Positions 8,625 to 16,007 of a stretch of 44,794 nucleotides of DNA are shown piece by piece (position 1 is the first letter of the stretch; each line of letters starts with the position of its first letter). Location: assembly GCF_004348595.1 (NCBI RefSeq), contig NZ_SMKD01000034.1, positions 1 through 44,794 on the forward strand, written 5' to 3'. The translations under genes were made by a program, and so were the position numbers. This DNA is from Micromonospora sp. KC723. Its GTDB lineage: Bacteria; Actinomycetota; Actinomycetes; Mycobacteriales; Micromonosporaceae. The notes under the pieces were generated by a model. It was given only the letters and a program-made list of their open reading frames with translations. It did no database searches and had not been told where the DNA came from.

Positions 8625-9475
8625 CAGCTACCGCCTCTCAGGATCGAGTTGCCTTCGAACGTGGAGCTGGCGGCGGGCAGCTCGGTGAGATCGAGCCGTC
8701 CCGACTGGCCGAAGAACTCGACCGGGTTGTGCCACAGCACCCTGTCGACGTCGTCGTCGCTGAACCCCGCGGCGAGCATCGCCTCGCCGGTGCGTCGGGT
8801 CAGCAGCGGGTCGGAGCGGCCCCAGTCCGCGGCGGAGTTGACAAGTACCCGTTCCAGGCCGTGGACGCGCAGGATCTCCACCATGCGCTCCGGCGACATC
8901 TTCGTGTCCGGGTATACGGAGAAGCCCATCCAGCATCCGGAGTCGTGGACCGCGCCGACCGTGACCTCGTTGAGGTGGTCGACGACGACCCGGCCGGGTT
9001 CGATGGTGGAGTTCGTGACGACCTCGAGCGTGCGGGCGACCCCTCGAATCTTGTCGCGGTGCGGGGTGTGCACGAGCGCGGGCAGCTCGTACTCGATGGC
9101 CATGGCCAGCTGCGCGGCGAAGACGTCGTCCTCCTCCGGTGTCATCGCGTCGTAGCCGATCTCCCCGACTGCCACCACCGAGTCCTTGGCCAGGTAGCGG
9201 GGCACCAGCTCCAGAGCCTCGCGGCAGCGTGGGTCGTTGGCCTCCTTGGGGTTGAGGGCGATGGCGGCGTGGTGGCGGATGCCGAACTGGGCGGCCCGGA
9301 ATGGTTCCCAGCCGACGAGCGACGCGAAGTAGTCAGCGAACGAGCCGGCGTTGGTGCGTGGCTGCCCAAGCCAGAACGCCGGCTCCACCACGGCGCGCAC
9401 CCCCTCCGCCGCCATCCGTCCGTAGTCGTCGGTGGTTCGTGAGGTCATGTGGATGTGCGGATCGAAGATGCGCAT
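8624..9475 (-). CDS. TatD-type metal-dependent hydrolase of an ebo cluster (EboB-like)
   Basis: The protein has 283 residues. It shows the amidohydrolase metal ligands in order: the HxH pair near the start (FDPHIHM), Glu in VGEIGYD, His in ALVHTPHRDK, His in VVDHLNE, and the late Asp in NSAADWGRSDP. It is therefore a TIM-barrel hydrolase with an intact site. The ATG at 9475 is chosen because a GGAGG site precedes it; upstream in-frame codons belong to eboA in another frame. The eboA stop lies 28 bases inside this gene, and its own stop overlaps the eboE remnant start. In ebo clusters the TatD protein is thought to help make or export a metabolite, but the substrate is not known. Whether it still works here is doubtful because partner genes are broken. 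Confidence 0.85.
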   Translation of the reverse strand: MRIFDPHIHMTSRTTDDYGRMAAEGVRAVVEPAFWLGQPRTNAGSFADYFASLVGWEPFRAAQFGIRHHAAIALNPKEANDPRCREALELVPRYLAKDSVVAVGEIGYDAMTPEEDDVFAAQLAMAIEYELPALVHTPHRDKIRGVARTLEVVTNSTIEPGRVVVDHLNEVTVGAVHDSGCWMGFSVYPDTKMSPERMVEILRVHGLERVLVNSAADWGRSDPLLTRRTGEAMLAAGFSDDDVDRVLWHNPVEFFGQSGRLDLTELPAASSTFEGNSILRGGS

Positions 9476-10080
9476 CGAACCTCCGGCCGTCGGGTGAGCT
9501 GCTTCAACAGTGCGAGGGCATCCTCGGGCAGGTGGCGCCCGGCGGCATCGCGCTCGGCACGGAGGTCGGCGATCATCGCCGCCAGCTCGGCGTCGGCGCG
9601 CTCCGCCAGGCCGTGTACCACCGACAGCGGCACACCCATGAAGACGCACTTCAGGACGGCCTGGCGCCAGCTAACCTGGTCGAGGTGCCGCGCGTACGGA
9701 CCCAGCGCGGCGGCGAGCAGGCGGGTGTCGTTCGTGCGGATGGCGTCGTGCAGCAACGGCACCGCCCCGCTGTCGACTGGGAGCAGGCACAGCGCCTTGA
9801 GCACGGCACGCTTCTCGTCGGCGTCACCGTACCGGTAGAGATCCTCGACCTGGCGCGGCACCGCGGCGGCCGGCAGTGCGAGCAGCAGTCGCACCCGGCC
9901 CGCCTCGTCGGCGGTCCAGCCCTCGGCCTGTGGCAGCGGCGCCCGGCCGCAGTGGCGGCCGACGCCGGCGAACAAGCGGACGATGCTGGCCGGGTCGCGC
10001 GCCACGCGCCTCTCCGCGTCGGCGAGCCAGCCGTCGTCGGACAGGCCGTCCAGTGCGATACGACATTCGTCGGATGCCAC
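9445..10080 (-). CDS. eboA: EboA-domain protein
   Basis: The protein has 211 residues and no signal peptide. It carries the sequence features I associate with EboA: DPASIVRLFAGVGRHCGRAP, WTADEAGRVRLLLALP, then AIRTNDTRLLAAALGPYA and SWRQAVLKCVFMGVPL. The helical repeat look suggests a scaffold rather than an enzyme. EboA occurs almost only in ebo clusters, so it is the best marker that this is one. The GTG start at 10080 has GAAGGAG seven bases upstream. The longer frame reaching back to 10251 translates the UbiA remnant in the wrong frame. The gene overlaps the TatD gene by 31 bases. Confidence 0.82.
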   Translation of the reverse strand: MASDECRIALDGLSDDGWLADAERRVARDPASIVRLFAGVGRHCGRAPLPQAEGWTADEAGRVRLLLALPAAAVPRQVEDLYRYGDADEKRAVLKALCLLPVDSGAVPLLHDAIRTNDTRLLAAALGPYARHLDQVSWRQAVLKCVFMGVPLSVVHGLAERADAELAAMIADLRAERDAAGRHLPEDALALLKQLTRRPEVRCASSIRTST

Positions 10081-10120
10081 AACGTCTCCTTCGGATCCGC
10101 GGCCTCTCCTGTCCCTCCGC

Positions 10121-10252
10121 CCCGCGCCCTGCCGGTCCGGCCAGTGCCACGCCCGCCCCGGCCAGTCCGGCGACGAGGGCGACCGCCGTGGCGGGCGACG
10201 CGACCGGACGCGGAATCGGTCCCTGCGGGCGTTTGATCGCGTCGAGGTCACG
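10121..10252 (-). pseudogene. Fragment of a UbiA prenyltransferase gene (eboC-like), all but about 44 codons deleted
   Basis: Directly after the stop of the inositol-phosphate-synthase-like gene, in the +1 frame relative to it, the minus strand reads RDLDAIKRPQGPIPRPVASP and then a hydrophobic helix (TAVALVAGLAGAGVALAG). This is the first UbiA motif (the end of NDxxDxxxD followed by R-P-x-x-P-I-P-x-x-x-V-S) and the start of the next membrane helix. There is no start codon in this frame, nothing of the roughly 60 residues that should precede it, and nothing of the roughly 200 that should follow. The fragment runs straight into the eboA ribosome site. ebo clusters normally hold a UbiA gene, so position supports the call. 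Confidence 0.7.
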
Positions 10253-11395
10253 TCATGCCCGCGCGTCCAACCCAGCGACGAACGCGGTCAGCGCCTGCCA
10301 CTGCTCGGCCAGCCCGTGCCGGACGTCTCCGAGCGGATCTTTGAAGAAGAAGGCCAGGTCGGTCAGGGCGCCGACGCGTCCAGCGGCCTGCGCCGCGGCG
10401 GTGATCCGGGCCAGGTCCAGCACGAGCGGCGCGGCGAGGGCAGAGTCGCAGCCGTGCCAGGTGAACTCCATCCGCATGGTGGAGCCGAGAAAGCCGGAGA
10501 ACGTGATGAGATTCCAGGCGGTCTTGAAGTCTCCGATGTCGTCGACACAGTCGATGCGCGTGGTGCCCTGAGGCTGGTATCCGAGCGTTTCCGCGAGCAC
10601 CCGCTGCTTGCTGGCGAGCTTCGCGGCATTCGGGCCAGGTGTGGTCAGGTTGGCACCGTCGCCACCGCCGAGCAGGTTGATCCCCGACCAGCTGAGCACC
10701 CGCAGGTGACGATGAGCGAACATCGGTGCCAGCACCGATCTGACCAGGGTTTCGCCCGTCTTGCCGTCGTGTCCGGCGTACGGCACGCCGCACTGTTCAG
10801 CCAGCTCGGCCAAGGCGGGTAACCGCGCCCCGGTCGACGGGGTGAAGTCCACGTAGGAACAGCCGGCACGGAACGCGGCGTACGCGTACAGCGCGCTCCA
10901 CGGCAGGATCGGCCGGCCGCTACGGAGCACACCGTCCAGCCTGGCAAGAGACGCGTGAGCGGGATGCGGCGGCGGGGTCTGTTCCGTGGACGAAACGTTG
11001 ATCACGACCAGCTGGTCGAGCGCTCGCCGGTTACGGAAACTCACCAGGTCGGCGACGAGAAGTTCGGCGGTCTCGGCCTGGGTCGCGGCGGTCGGCACCG
11101 GCCGTATCTCGGCGTCGACCGCGGCGAGGTCGGCGGATATCGCGGCAACCAGCGCCGACGGCAGAACGCCGGCTACGGCAAGGGCTTCGGCTTTCTTCGT
11201 CAAGGGAATCGACGCCGGGTCGTGACCACCGAAGGCGAGATCACCGAAGCCGGTCAGGACGGCGTCGCGCAGCTCGGGCAGCTCGGTGACGCAGCCGGTG
11301 GGCGGGGCCAGCCCGGCGCGCACGGCGAGCGCTCCGACGATGCTGCTGACCGCGACGCTGCCGCGCCCCCCAATCAGCCAAATACCCGTGGGCAT
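10253..11395 (-). CDS. myo-Inositol-1-phosphate synthase family protein of the ebo cluster
   Basis: The protein has 380 residues. The N-terminal Rossmann part starts GIWLIGGRGSVAVSSIVGAL, and the later lobe holds FTPSTGARLP, GHDGKTGETLVRSVLAP and SWSGINLLGGGDGANL, as in the inositol-3-phosphate synthase superfamily. Classical enzymes turn glucose-6-phosphate into inositol-3-phosphate with NAD. ebo-associated members are diverged and their product is not settled. In many ebo clusters a dehydroquinate-synthase-like enzyme fills the cyclisation step, so this gene may play that part. The ATG follows TCGGAGGATCG. It is the first gene of the minus-strand cluster, and its stop lies at the edge of the UbiA deletion. 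Length looks normal. Confidence 0.8.
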   Translation of the reverse strand: MPTGIWLIGGRGSVAVSSIVGALAVRAGLAPPTGCVTELPELRDAVLTGFGDLAFGGHDPASIPLTKKAEALAVAGVLPSALVAAISADLAAVDAEIRPVPTAATQAETAELLVADLVSFRNRRALDQLVVINVSSTEQTPPPHPAHASLARLDGVLRSGRPILPWSALYAYAAFRAGCSYVDFTPSTGARLPALAELAEQCGVPYAGHDGKTGETLVRSVLAPMFAHRHLRVLSWSGINLLGGGDGANLTTPGPNAAKLASKQRVLAETLGYQPQGTTRIDCVDDIGDFKTAWNLITFSGFLGSTMRMEFTWHGCDSALAAPLVLDLARITAAAQAAGRVGALTDLAFFFKDPLGDVRHGLAEQWQALTAFVAGLDARA

Positions 11396-11530
11396 CGATC
11401 CTCCGATAGTTGTGGGGCCGGTGGCACCGGGCCCCGTCCGCCCGTCACACCGAGGTCGACCAACCGTGACGACGACGAAGTCGGCGGCTACGACGGCGTC
11501 ACGGTTCGGTGGACGGGCCGGACAGGGCTA

Positions 11531-11566
11531 GCGGGCAGGGCCGGTCGGCGTCTCGGCCCTGCCCGC
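11531..11566. terminator. Orphan 12-bp hairpin in the ebo/ROK gap
   Basis: GCGGGCAGGGCC pairs exactly with GGCCCTGCCCGC across a 12-base loop. It looks like an actinomycete terminator, but no gene in either orientation ends nearby; the neighbours diverge from here. It may be left over from a lost gene. Confidence 0.4.
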
Positions 11567-11734
11567 CGATCGAACCCGACAACCGTCTCTCGTCGATCCG
11601 ATCAGCGGTCACCGGTGACAAGTCGGGGCGGGGCGCCGGGCGGTCAACCAGCGCCGCGCACGAGGAACGCCCCTTGCCGGCGACTAGGCGCCGGACTACG
11701 CCAGGCAGTCAAAGGCTGCTATCGACGCCAGCTA

Positions 11735-11747
11735 AGAGTCATACTCA
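11735..11747. promoter_or_regulatory. Palindrome GAGT-CAT-ACTC, copy 1
   Basis: AGAGTCATACTC is identical in 12 bases to the copy at 11910. The core is a 4-3-4 inverted repeat. Candidate operator, possibly for the ROK regulator. Confidence 0.4.
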
Positions 11748-11909
11748 TGGACGACCCCTCAGAGCAGATACGTTGCCGACAGGTACGCGCCAGCCTGGCA
11801 ACAGGCCACCCGGAGGGGCACGTCGACGCGAGTTCAAGGACGTCACTGAGGCCTTCCTGTACCGGTCCGAGTGACACAAGGGCTGTGTTACAGACACATC
11901 AAGAGGTCC

Positions 11910-11922
11910 AGAGTCATACTCT
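11910..11922. promoter_or_regulatory. Palindrome AGAGT-CAT-ACTCT, copy 2, over a leftward promoter candidate
   Basis: This is a perfect 5-3-5 inverted repeat, 175 bp from copy 1. On the minus strand a TTGACA (11940-11945) lies 18 bases before GAGTAT, which sits inside the palindrome. A protein bound here would block a promoter reading toward the inositol-phosphate-synthase-like gene. Confidence 0.42.
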
Positions 11923-12012
11923 TCGCATCAGTCGATGGTTGTCAATCCCAGCCGAACGGCTCGGGGCCCCACACCCTGAGCGCGCACTCATCATCAACTT
12001 CCGTTGGAGATG

Positions 12013-12062
12013 ACAGAAGTTCCTGCGATCTCTACAGAAGCTCTGGATTACATAGACAGAAG
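12013..12062 (+). repeat. Three ACAGAAG repeats phased at 21-22 bp
   Basis: ACAGAAG starts at 12013, 12034 and 12056. The spacing is two helical turns, so all three would lie on one face of the DNA about 110-160 bp before the ROK gene. This could be an activator or repressor array. Confidence 0.35.
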
Positions 12063-12172
12063 CCCGTACTGTCGTCACACGGCCGACACGGTCGGTTGCC
12101 CCGCCTGCACCTACTGCAAGGCCAACGCGACGAGGTCTTTGACCTCGGAGACGTGGATGACGGAGGCGCGAA

Positions 12173-13363
12173 GTGACCCCGATCGCGGCTGCCCAGCGAC
12201 CAGTCCGGTCCCGCCTGCTCTGCCTGCTACGCGACAGCGGCGCGCTGTCCCGCGCCGAGCTGGCGGACCAGCTCGCGCTCCCCCGGCCGCGGCTGCTCGC
12301 CGAGCTGGACGCGCTGCTCGACACCGGCCTCGTACGGGAAGCCGGTCCGGCCGCGTCCCGTGGCGGCCGGCGGTCGACGCTTGTCGAACTGAACCCCGAT
12401 ATCCGGTTCGCGGCGGTCGACCTCGGCGCCACCTCGATCGACGTCGAGATCATCGACGGGCGCCTGGAGCCGGTCGTCGCCTACGCGGAGCCGGCCGACA
12501 TCCGCTCCGGCCCGAAGGTCGTCCTGAACCGGCTCGGCGAGATCCTGGCCAAGTTCAAGATCGACGGAGCGTACCAGCGCCTGCACGCGATCGGCATCGG
12601 CGTGCCAGGCCCGGTGAGCTTCCGTGATGGCGTCCCGGTCTCACCGCCCATCATGCCCGGTTGGGACCAGTACCCCGTACGCGAGATACTCAGCCGCGAA
12701 CACGCGTGCCCAGTGGTCGTCGACAACGACGTGAACATCATGGCGATCGGCGAGCGCTACGGCGGTGTCGCGCGTTCCGTTGACGACCTGCTGTTCGTGA
12801 AGGTCGGTACCGGCATCGGCTGCGGCATCTACCTGCACGGCGAGGTGTACCGGGGCCCGGACGGCTGCGCCGGCGACATCGGCCATATCCAGCTCGACAG
12901 CAACGGTCCGGTCTGTTCGTGCGGAAACGTCGGGTGTCTTGAGGCCCTGTTCGGCGGCGCCGCGCTGGCCCGCAACGCGACCGCGGCCGCCCGCGCCGGC
13001 ACCTCACCCGCGCTGGCCGAGCGGCTCGCCGCGACCGGGGTGGTGACCGCACGGGACGTGGCACAGGGCCTCGCGGAGGGTGACGTCACCTGTATCGAGC
13101 TCGTCCGGGACGGCGGATGCCGGATCGGTACGGCGCTCGCCGGGCTGGTCAGCTTCATCAACCCGTCGATGATCGTGATCGGCGGTGGCCTGGCCGGGCT
13201 GGGGCATATCCTGCTCGCCCAGATCCGCAGCGTGGTGTACCGGCGCTCGCTCCCCCTCGCCACCGGGAACCTACCGGTCGTCCTCTCCGAGCTGGGCCCC
13301 CGCGCGGGCGTCGTCGGCGCCGCGGTGCTCGCCAGCGAGCTGGCGTACGGGCAGCCATCATGA
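12173..13363 (+). CDS. ROK-family transcriptional regulator (sugar-responsive repressor)
   Basis: The protein has 396 residues. An N-terminal winged helix (about 8-65, LSRAELADQLALPRPRLLAE) is joined to a sugar-kinase-like ROK domain (about 80-390). The domain shows FAAVDLGATSIDVEI, VVDNDVNIMAIGE, KVGTGIGCGI, and the zinc motif of the family GHIQ...CSCGNVGCLE. NPSMIVIGGGLAG closes the fold. Such proteins bind DNA and release it on binding a sugar or sugar phosphate. The GTG start has GGAGG upstream. It opens a six-gene operon and overlaps the ABC ATPase by four bases (ATGA), so it is made with the importer it most likely controls. The palindromes at 11735 and 11910 are possible operators. Confidence 0.9.
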   Translation: MTPIAAAQRPVRSRLLCLLRDSGALSRAELADQLALPRPRLLAELDALLDTGLVREAGPAASRGGRRSTLVELNPDIRFAAVDLGATSIDVEIIDGRLEPVVAYAEPADIRSGPKVVLNRLGEILAKFKIDGAYQRLHAIGIGVPGPVSFRDGVPVSPPIMPGWDQYPVREILSREHACPVVVDNDVNIMAIGERYGGVARSVDDLLFVKVGTGIGCGIYLHGEVYRGPDGCAGDIGHIQLDSNGPVCSCGNVGCLEALFGGAALARNATAAARAGTSPALAERLAATGVVTARDVAQGLAEGDVTCIELVRDGGCRIGTALAGLVSFINPSMIVIGGGLAGLGHILLAQIRSVVYRRSLPLATGNLPVVLSELGPRAGVVGAAVLASELAYGQPS

Positions 13364-14880
13364 CGCCCGAGGTGGTGCTCCGGCTGACCGGCGTGGTCAA
13401 GAGCTTCCCCGGCGTACGCGCGCTGGACGGCGTCGGACTGGAGGTCCGCGCGGGCGAGGTGCACTGCCTCCTCGGCCAGAACGGCGCCGGCAAGTCCACC
13501 CTGATAAAGGTGTTGTCCGGAGTTCACCGGCCGGACGCGGGCGAGATCGTCTGGCAGGGCGAACAGGTGTCCTTCACCAGCCCGCACGCGGCGCTCAAGG
13601 CCGGCATCGCCACGATCTACCAGGAGCTGGACCTCATCGACGAGCTGTCGGTCGCGGAGAACCTCGCGATCGGCCAGGAACCACGGCGCCTCGGCTTCGT
13701 GCGGCGCGGCGTGATGCGCCGCGCCGCCCAGCGGGTACTCAGCCAGCTGGGACACCCGGAGATCCCGGTCGGCGCCGAGGTCGGCGTGCTGCCCGCCGCC
13801 GCCAAGCAGATCGTCAGCATGGGGCGCGCGCTGTCCCGCCGGGCCAAGCTCATGATCATGGACGAGCCGACCGCCGTCCTGGCCCACGGCGAGGTGCAGA
13901 ACCTGTTCCGGGTCATCCGCGACCTCACCGCCGACGGCATCGCGGTCATCTACATATCCCACCGGCTGGAGGAGATCCGCGAGATCGGTGACCGGGTCAC
14001 GGTCCTGCGGGACGGGCGCACCTCGGCGGTCAACCTGGACGCGAAGACCACGCCCACCCGGGAACTGGTGCGCCGGATGACCGGCCGCAGCATCGAGTAC
14101 GTGTTCCCCGAGCGCCACGCGGCCCCGCACACCGAGCCGCTCCTGGCCGTCGAGGGTCTCGGGCGGCAGGGCGAGTTCTCAGACGTCTCCCTCTCCGTCC
14201 ACAAAGGAGAGATCGTGGGCATCGCCGGCCTGGTCGGGTCCGGCCGCTCCGAGCTGCTGGAGACCGTGTACGGCGCTCGCCGACCGGACACCGGCCGCGT
14301 CCTCGTCGACGGCCGGCCGCTGCACCCGGCCGACGTCGGCGCGGCCGTCCGAGCCGGTCTCGGCATGGCGCCGGAGGAGCGCAAGCGGCAGGCGCTACTG
14401 ATGGGCGAACCGGTCTACCGCAACATCACACTGGCGAGCCTGCGCCGCTTCGCCACCGTGGGCTTCACCCGGGCCGGTGCCGAGCGGGCCGCGGCCACCC
14501 GCATCGCCGACGACCTCGAACTGCGCCCACGCGACGTCCACCGACCGGTCCGCACCCTGTCCGGCGGCAACCAGCAGAAGGTCGTCGTCGGGCGGTGGCT
14601 GCTCGGCGGCACCCGCCTGCTGCTGCTCGACGAGCCCACCCGCGGCGTCGACGTCGGGGCACGGGCCGAGCTGTACCAGATGATCCGGCGCCTGGCGGAC
14701 AGCGACGTCGGCGTCCTGCTGGTCTCCAGCGAGGTGCCGGAGGTGCTCGGTCTGTCCGACCGGGTGCTGGTGATGCGCGAGGGCCGGCTGATCCATCAGG
14801 CTCCGGCCGAGGAACTCGACGAGGACACCGTACTCGATCTCGTCATGGCGGGGTCGCTGTTGGAAGGGAGCCCGACGTGA
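13360..14880 (+). CDS. Ribose-type sugar ABC importer, double ATPase (RbsA/MglA-like)
   Basis: The protein has 506 residues with two ATPase halves. Half one has Walker A GQNGAGKSTLIKV and Walker B LMIMDEPTAVL. Half two has a variant Walker A (GLVGSGRSELLETV), signature LSGGNQQKVVVGRWL and LLLLDEPTRGVDVG. The signature of the first half is weak (LPAAAKQIVSMGRAL), as is common for this family, where the halves are not equal. It powers import of a monosaccharide or polyol with the permease and binding protein that follow. The ATG overlaps the ROK stop (13360-13363), and the stop overlaps the permease GTG. Confidence 0.92.
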   Translation: MTPEVVLRLTGVVKSFPGVRALDGVGLEVRAGEVHCLLGQNGAGKSTLIKVLSGVHRPDAGEIVWQGEQVSFTSPHAALKAGIATIYQELDLIDELSVAENLAIGQEPRRLGFVRRGVMRRAAQRVLSQLGHPEIPVGAEVGVLPAAAKQIVSMGRALSRRAKLMIMDEPTAVLAHGEVQNLFRVIRDLTADGIAVIYISHRLEEIREIGDRVTVLRDGRTSAVNLDAKTTPTRELVRRMTGRSIEYVFPERHAAPHTEPLLAVEGLGRQGEFSDVSLSVHKGEIVGIAGLVGSGRSELLETVYGARRPDTGRVLVDGRPLHPADVGAAVRAGLGMAPEERKRQALLMGEPVYRNITLASLRRFATVGFTRAGAERAAATRIADDLELRPRDVHRPVRTLSGGNQQKVVVGRWLLGGTRLLLLDEPTRGVDVGARAELYQMIRRLADSDVGVLLVSSEVPEVLGLSDRVLVMREGRLIHQAPAEELDEDTVLDLVMAGSLLEGSPT

Positions 14881-15938
14881 CGGCAAGCACCCGCGCCACG
14901 ACGGCGGAGCCGGAGGCTGTGCGGGAGCCGGACCGCCGGGTGGTATCACTCGACTCGGTCAAGCGGACCGCCACCCTCGCCGCCGTACTGCTGGCGCTGC
15001 TCGTCGTCGGGGCGGTCACCCGGCCGGACATCTTCCTCGACCCCGCGAAGCTGTGGTCGAACGAGCTGACCGTACTCAGTCTCGCGTCGGCGATCGGAGT
15101 GATCACGATCGGCATGACGTTCGTGATGATCGGCGGCGGCATCGACCTGTCGGTGGGCGCCCTACTCGCCCTGGCGAGCGTCTGGTGCACAACCGTCGCC
15201 ACGCAGAGCTTCGGCGTCACCGGTGTCATCTTCGCGGCTCTCGCGGTGGGCACCGGCGCCGGCATCGTCAATGGGCTGCTCATCTCGTACGGCCGGCTGG
15301 TCCCGTTCATCGCCACCCTCGCGATGATGGTGGCGGCCCGTGGGCTGGCGCAGAAGATATCCGGGTCGCAGACCCAGATCAACCGGATTTCGTTCGTGAA
15401 CGAGCTGGCCAGCGGCAAGATCCTCGGCATCCCGTACATCGTCGTGATCTTCGCCGTCGTGGTCGTGCTCGGTTGGATCCTGCTCAACCGCACCACCTTC
15501 GGCCGGCGCACCGTCGCGATCGGCGGCAATGCCGAAGCGGCCCGGCTGGCCGGCATCAACGTCAAGCGCCACACGTTGGCGCTGTACGCGCTGTCCGGAC
15601 TGTGCTGTGGTATCGCCGCGCTGATCGTGGTCGCCCAGACCACCTCGGGCTCCAACACCAACGGCGACCTGTACGAACTGAACGCGATCGCCGCCGCGAT
15701 CATCGGCGGCACGGCGCTGACCGGCGGCCGGGGCACGATCGTGGGCTCCCTGTTCGGAGTACTCATCTTCAGTCAGATCGCCAACCTGTTCACCGTCAAC
15801 AACCTGCCCACCGAAACCCAACGCATCGTCAACGGCGCGATCATCGTCTGCGCGGTGCTTGTCCAGCAACTCCAGATGGGACGGTTCCGCCTCCCCGCGT
15901 TCGCGTGGACCCGGCGCGGCCGTACCCCTGCGACCTGA
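14877..15938 (+). CDS. Ribose-type sugar ABC importer, permease (RbsC-like)
   Basis: The protein has 353 residues with about eight to ten hydrophobic segments after a polar N-terminus of some 40 residues. It carries the BPD_transp_2 hallmarks: GGGIDLSVGALLALAS, the cytoplasmic loop with AIGGNAEAARLAGINV, and AAAIIGGTALTGGRGTIVGS. The GTG start at 14877 overlaps the ATPase stop (GTGA). One permease gene is present, so it probably forms a homodimer with the double ATPase. The binding protein follows after 69 bases. Confidence 0.92.
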   Translation: MTASTRATTAEPEAVREPDRRVVSLDSVKRTATLAAVLLALLVVGAVTRPDIFLDPAKLWSNELTVLSLASAIGVITIGMTFVMIGGGIDLSVGALLALASVWCTTVATQSFGVTGVIFAALAVGTGAGIVNGLLISYGRLVPFIATLAMMVAARGLAQKISGSQTQINRISFVNELASGKILGIPYIVVIFAVVVVLGWILLNRTTFGRRTVAIGGNAEAARLAGINVKRHTLALYALSGLCCGIAALIVVAQTTSGSNTNGDLYELNAIAAAIIGGTALTGGRGTIVGSLFGVLIFSQIANLFTVNNLPTETQRIVNGAIIVCAVLVQQLQMGRFRLPAFAWTRRGRTPAT

Positions 15939-16007
15939 CCTTCTCGCCCAGCCGACGACCCCGACCCGCGGGCCGCCCGGCGCCACGCACCCTTCCCAGG
16001 AGGAGCC

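Larger units (their letters stand above)
11396..12172. other. 777-bp gap between divergent ebo and ROK operons
   Basis: No coding sequence could be supported here. It holds a strong hairpin (11531-11566), two copies of an AGAGTCATACTC palindrome 175 bp apart, a leftward TTGACA candidate overlapping the second palindrome, and three ACAGAAG copies spaced 21-22 bp. Composition is lower in GC around 11870-12060 than in the genes, as expected of a promoter region. Confidence 0.5.

Noticed and set aside
6692..9442. Very long plus-strand open frame (916 codons) across ThuA, GntR and TatD genes
   Set aside because: It is Arg/Gly/Pro-rich, matches nothing, and crosses three well-supported genes in wrong frames; typical of high-GC shadow frames.
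12004..12172. Possible leader peptide before the ROK gene (ATG at 12010 region)
   Set aside because: No ribosome site, and the frame runs on into the ROK gene in the wrong frame.
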